64,000 nt of DNA from Gordionus sp. m RMFG-2023 (taxonomy: Eukaryota > Nematomorpha > Gordioida > Chordodea > Parachordodidae). The stretch lies in NCBI RefSeq assembly GCF_954871325.1, contig NC_088778.1:7597743-7661742 (forward strand). The letters are read 5' to 3'. Each line of letters starts with the position of its first letter. The first letter of the stretch is position 1. Both the position numbers and the translations under genes were made by a program. Positions 47,870 to 64,000 of this stretch are shown here, piece by piece. A model generated the notes under the pieces. It saw only the letters and a program-made list of their open reading frames with translations. It did no database searches and was not told where the DNA came from.

Positions 47870-48046
47870 ATAAACGCCTGGATTTTTAAGAATGGCTAAC
47901 CCAAGATTTTGGTCAAAATGTATTAGGCAATCTTGGAAATTTTGCTCATAAATGGCAGAAAGGTTTAGGCATCTATTAACAAAATCTTGAGGTTCTCGTT
48001 TGGCATTAGGTTGGCCGTTTTTAAAAATCGAGTCATTTGGAAAAAC
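47870..48046. mobile_element. Palindromic hAT-type MITE, copy 8 (decayed)
   Basis: AATGGCTAACCCAAGATTTT at left and TTGGCCGTTTTTAAAAATCG at right with the usual centre (TTTTGCTCATAAATGGCAGA); outer ends eroded. Confidence 0.6.
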
Positions 48047-50382
48047 TAAGTTGAACATATTTTAGTAACTGAACTAGTATATGTTTTATTCAAAAATAAT
48101 CTCTCTTTAATACATATATATCTAATATATAGTATATAAAATTTGTATATCATATAATATCTACAACAACTCATACCTCGTTGATATTTTTGAAGCGATC
48201 ATTAATATCTTCAAGATTTTGGCTTGAATAGCCTTTCTTAATATGTGTGTCTAATTTTTAATTTTTATTAAATTTTGAAAATTTTTATCAATTTAAAAAT
48301 TTATAATTATAAGGATAAGCAAAATGTAAATGGGAGTGTTGTTGAACCAATATATATATGAGTTGGTTAGTTCTATCACACTTTTGCTTCTTCCAAAATA
48401 AATCGCAAATTGAGCCATATATGTGGAAGAATGAGTCTTTGCTAGGAGAGGGGAGTAGTTTTTAAGAAATAATAATTTACGATTATAGATATACATTTTA
48501 AAATTGATATGTGTAGATTGGTTTTATCTCAAATACGCAACCACAAATTCTTATATATTTATTTATAAAATTTTTATTTTATTGCAGTTTTAATTTTAAT
48601 TTTTACCATATATTAAGTTCAATAAGATTATTTTAAGCATTTAATATAAAATTACTTAGTAATATAGTTATTAAAAAAATTAGGGATCTTTATCTCACAA
48701 GTCCTTATAAGTGGAATATAAACTTTAAGAGATGGACAAATCCCAAGTTTTTAAGTTGTTTAAAAATAAAAATAAATCCTATCATCTTATTAAAAACAAT
48801 ATAAAAGAAATAAATACATTTTTTATTTTTATAGTATAAGAAGAAAAATATATATATTCATATAAAATAATAATATTCCGATAAATTGTTATTGGAAATA
48901 TTTTCCTAATCAATTATATCATAATAAAAATATTGTGCATTCTTAAAAAAAAAATTTCGATAACTTTTCTAATTTATTTTTAATAAATTTTTAAAAATAT
49001 TTTTAAAAAAGAATTATAAAAATTTAAAAATTTTATAATACCCGAAATAATTAAATTTTTGTCGTATTTAATTTAAAAATAAGCCATTTAAAAAAAATAA
49101 ATAAGATATTCTTTAGGATTAGGATATTTTATCTTCTATTCCTAATCCCAACACAGATCACAGGAGGGTATTAAAAATTTAGAATTTCTTTCTTCTTCTT
49201 ACTTAAATTTATTATATATAAAATCTGCCATTCTTTTTTATTAAAAAAATATCGAATACAGTATAAGAATTTATTTTTATTAAAATTTAATTTTATTTTA
49301 TTCTTTATTTTTAATTTTTAAATTTTTTATTTTGATCTATTAGATTATATAAGCTTAATATAAAAAGCATATTACATCTTCATTTTTTTTTTAAAAAAGG
49401 ATTTTGACTTAAATAATATTTTAATACCTTTTAAATTCAATTAAATAAAAAAAAAATTGGGAAATTTTACTTTCCTTGTGAAATAACTTATTAAGATATA
49501 ATTTTCCAGGAGGGCTAAATCAAACCTAAACTCCTGCTTACTCCATGTATATTGTTATACATATTCACAAAAGCTGCTCTAAATATTATATCCTTATTTC
49601 AGGACTCTAAAACACGGTGGGGAGTAGGGAGAGGGGGTGACACTCTAACTCAACATCCATAGTCACTCAATACCAATTTTATTACGGTCTTGAACGGCTT
49701 TGGCTCTTCGTTTAAGATTATTTATAATGTACCTACTAAAAATATCCATCTATGTTGAAGTCAATATACCATATTAATAGTGGTGGAAAAAAGATATGAC
49801 ACTATGCCAAATCTCGAGGCCTAGATTATTGGTTTGGCTAAGATCTTAATCGGAACATTTTTTTAAAATCGACAAAATAGGGTATTTAACAACATTACTT
49901 ATTATATATACATTTATTTATAAAAAGATGCTATGCTATACAAAAAAATGCGTAATTTAAATTAATTGTTTCATTTTAATATTACGAGATTTTATGGGTA
50001 TATAATTAAATTTTAAAAAACCAATTTCTTTTCATAAAATATTTTTCATAATTTATTTTTAATCTTCAATTAGAAACTTTTCTAAAATATTTACTAAAAA
50101 AAAACTTCTATTCTTGTATTAGATTAGAGATCCACCAAATTCTCTGTTTAAAATAAATATAGTAGAAGAGAGATGAAAAAGAAAAAGATTTATAATAAGT
50201 CACTGTCTCCATTGTGTGTTTGCTTTATTTTTTTTATTAAATAAAATATATTATTAATATTTAATTATTTTTTTTAAGATAGAAAGGATCGAGAGGAATT
50301 AAGCATCATTATTTATATCCTACTAATACACTATGCTTATTACGTTATGAAAAGAAGAAAAATAATAATATAAAAAGGATAA
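48047..50382. other. Sequence upstream of Pitx
   Basis: AT-rich; likely contains the Pitx promoter and 5' UTR but no TATA box or start site can be singled out. A G-rich stretch at 49617-49638 (GGTGGGGAGTAGGGAGAGGG) and MITE copy 9 lie here. Confidence 0.35.
49808..49896. mobile_element. Palindromic hAT-type MITE, copy 9 (right half)
   Basis: CAAATCTCGAGGCCTAGATT through GGTATTTAACAACATTA corresponds to the right arm only. Confidence 0.55.
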
Positions 50383-61582
<11,200 letters not shown>

Positions 61583-61587
61583 GAAAA

Positions 61588-61593
61588 AATAAA
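61588..61593 (+). promoter_or_regulatory. Poly(A) signal of Pitx
   Basis: AATAAA five bases after the stop codon, with another at about 61624. Confidence 0.4.
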
Positions 61594-64000
61594 TTTGGCC
61601 AACTGTCGACGGAAAATCGGAAAATAAATCACATATGATATTACTACAATTACGTAATTAATACATGCAATATTATATTATGTATAACATACAGTGTATA
61701 TTATTATTTTTATTTAGAATAAATATCAAAATATTTATCATACTATACCTTTTTAAATTTAATAATATACTAAATATTATTTATTTCTATTCTCAAAAAT
61801 TAAAATTAATAACAGCCTTCTATTTCTAAAATTGAAAGAATGAGATGAAAAACATTTTAGATAATCTTTAATTAATTAATTCCATCTTTCTTATATAAAT
61901 ATATTGATTTTAATAAAGAAATCAATCAGGGAATTATTTAATTTTTTTTAAAGAAGCATATTGTTCAAATCATTTTCTCTAATATATTTTTTTTTCTTAA
62001 ATAAGGGAAAATAGTTTAACTAAAATTAACGGATTAATATTTTTAGGTCGAAATATTCCAAATAAACATTGTATTTAATGAACTTCGGAATTGGTTACGG
62101 TTTTTTTCTCATTTCTTTAATTAATCACATATAAAAGAAGTTGCATTTCATTATTTTTTTAGAAAGGTGCCAACTAGACTTGCCATAATTTTAAGCCCAT
62201 TTGCGGGATCCAAATATTAACGTGTTAAAAAGCGGGACAAACGTTATTATTGATCTTTATTTAAATTACAAATTTGTCAATCTATTTCAATGTTAGTCAT
62301 ATTTTCACAAGTCAAAATTTATAAAAAAAAAACAGAGACAAATTCTTATATATTTAGTCGATATTTCATTTAACAGCTGATTTTCTTTCGCGACTCATTT
62401 TTAGAATCTGTTGGACCATAATTCTAAGAACTATTTATTTTTTTCATATTAAGTTTAGCGCTCTGAAGTGATATTTGTAGGGCGAATTATGATTATAAAA
62501 TTAGGTTATTTTTATAGGGCTGGGGCTTGATTATATTATAATTTAAAATTCTTCCATTTTTGGATGAAATAATTTGGAGGTATTTTTATTTCGTTTCATT
62601 AAAAGTTATACCTTTCCTAATATATTACATAATTATTTTGGAGATAATATCGGGGCTAAAATTTATATTTGCTTCGACTTTGTCAATAACAGATCAAAAC
62701 ATTTAGCGAAGATTTTACTAGAGAACTTATAAAATCTATTATCATTGTCATTTGATTCAAATTTTTTATCATTTTATCCTATTCACATAAGATCATGCCA
62801 AGATCAACTACCATCTTCTTAAAAAAAATGATTTTAAAATTAATGTATGTCTTAATAGAAAATAAGTATTCTAGAGCTGATATTTAAAAAAAATATATAC
62901 ATTATATATAACATCAGGAATATATCAAAACCACTTCATGGATACGTTCTAAAAATTTATTCATTACTTATCATATATATATATATATATCTGTAATTAT
63001 TTGAGCTCTATTATTCGCTAATCTGTTGAATTTTGTATCATAGGTAGCTATTTATACTATATCAAATGGCAAAGGAAGGATAGAAGGAAATATTTTTTAT
63101 TAAGTTATTTGAAATAATTTTTGAAGTTTTTAAATCATTTTACTTTTGGAAAATAGGAAAAATTATGCTAATTTTATATAAAAATGAATTTAAAATTTAT
63201 AGGAATTGATAATCGATTATTCTTGTCAATTTTGCGAGAATTTAAAATTTTAACTCTTTTTCGGGATATTTAATCATGTTTTTCTGCGAGGCAGAAATAT
63301 ATTTAGCGGGAACAAAGCAGGATGTATGGCAGATCTAGAGACAACCGGAAGGAAAAAATAAAATTTTTATTTCATAAAGAGAAGAACAGAAAAGTAATAA
63401 AACATTTTTAAAATTAAAAATAATATGAATAACTTTTATTTCCAAATTAAAAATTATTTAATAAACTAATATAAAAAATCTAAGATATGTCGTCGCATCC
63501 ATAATAAAACAATCTAAATAAATTTTTTTTATAAAGACACCTATTATTATCCATTAAAAAAAATTGGATTCAAGTTTTTGCAAAGAATATTAAAGCATTT
63601 TAAAGTGATCGATATAAGTTCAATTCAACAAAGGGATAACAAGGGTTATGACATAATAATTGCAATGATTCTATTTTAATTATAATTAATCTTTTTAAAA
63701 TGAAGTTTTCTAGCTTATAATTAATTATTAAAGGTTTATTTGCTTTTTAAATTTTAGTTTTTTTCAAGGCCTTAAGAAATGAAAATTTTTTTTATCCGAA
63801 AAAGATCTTAATATATTATAAAACAATTAGGAGCCATTTGTTTTTACATTTCTACTATATTAAAAATTCACAGATAAACATTAATCATAATAAAGTATAT
63901 AAATCTAAGCAATTTTTTATATAATATAAAATGTATTGGAATTTAAATTGTAAATATTTCTTCGGATTGCTATATGATTCGGGGTTTCCAACGCGAAATT
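61594..64000. other. Downstream of Pitx, AT-rich, no gene recognised
   Basis: Long A and T runs, an (AT)n stretch near 62972-62990, no coding frame above background and no clear transposon ends. Confidence 0.45.

Noticed and set aside
47798-48058. - strand open frame of 86 codons
   Set aside because: It runs through a palindromic MITE copy; the frame is a by-product of the repeat.

Overview
This window is nuclear DNA of an invertebrate animal. It is very AT-rich by eye, carries genes split by short to medium introns with GT/AG borders, and is heavily seeded with small DNA transposons. The encoded proteins (a Pitx-class homeodomain factor and a follistatin-like 4/5 secreted protein) are animal proteins. 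Asn-rich and Ser/His/Tyr-rich coding runs fit a strongly AT-biased genome. The exact phylum cannot be fixed from the sequence alone. No bacterial genes, operons or CRISPR arrays were seen.

Layout. (1) 1-7818, + strand: the 3' part of a coiled-coil gene (five exons, start outside the window); a hAT foldback of about 2.8 kb sits in its fourth intron. (2) 7819-19476: intergenic or far-upstream sequence with a decayed LINE reverse-transcriptase piece, a hAT-like element with a perfect 8-bp target duplication, one 5S rRNA gene (- strand) and several foldback elements. (3) 19477-29278, + strand: a follistatin-related (FSTL4/5-type) gene, 14 exons recognised, with Kazal, two EF-hands, two Ig domains and the C-terminal beta-propeller-like region; the signal-peptide exon was not found. 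(4) 29279-50382: about 21 kb that is almost all repeat remnants, with two coding-like fragments of unknown family. (5) 50383-61582, + strand: a Pitx homeobox gene reconstructed as four exons and 1,009 codons, unusually long. (6) 61583-64000: AT-rich flank with nothing recognisable.

The genes are not an operon and share no pathway. What links the window is its transposon load. About twelve copies of one palindromic hAT-type MITE (about 220 bp, TIR start TAGTGTTGTTAAACGG, 8-bp target duplications visible at several copies) are spread through introns and intergenic DNA. One copy overlaps the 3' splice site in front of the exon that encodes the Pitx recognition helix. One copy is inserted in one arm of the hAT foldback, whose other arm preserves the empty site.

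All exon borders were assigned by eye from GT/AG sites, matching phases and family similarity; borders that remain ambiguous are marked.
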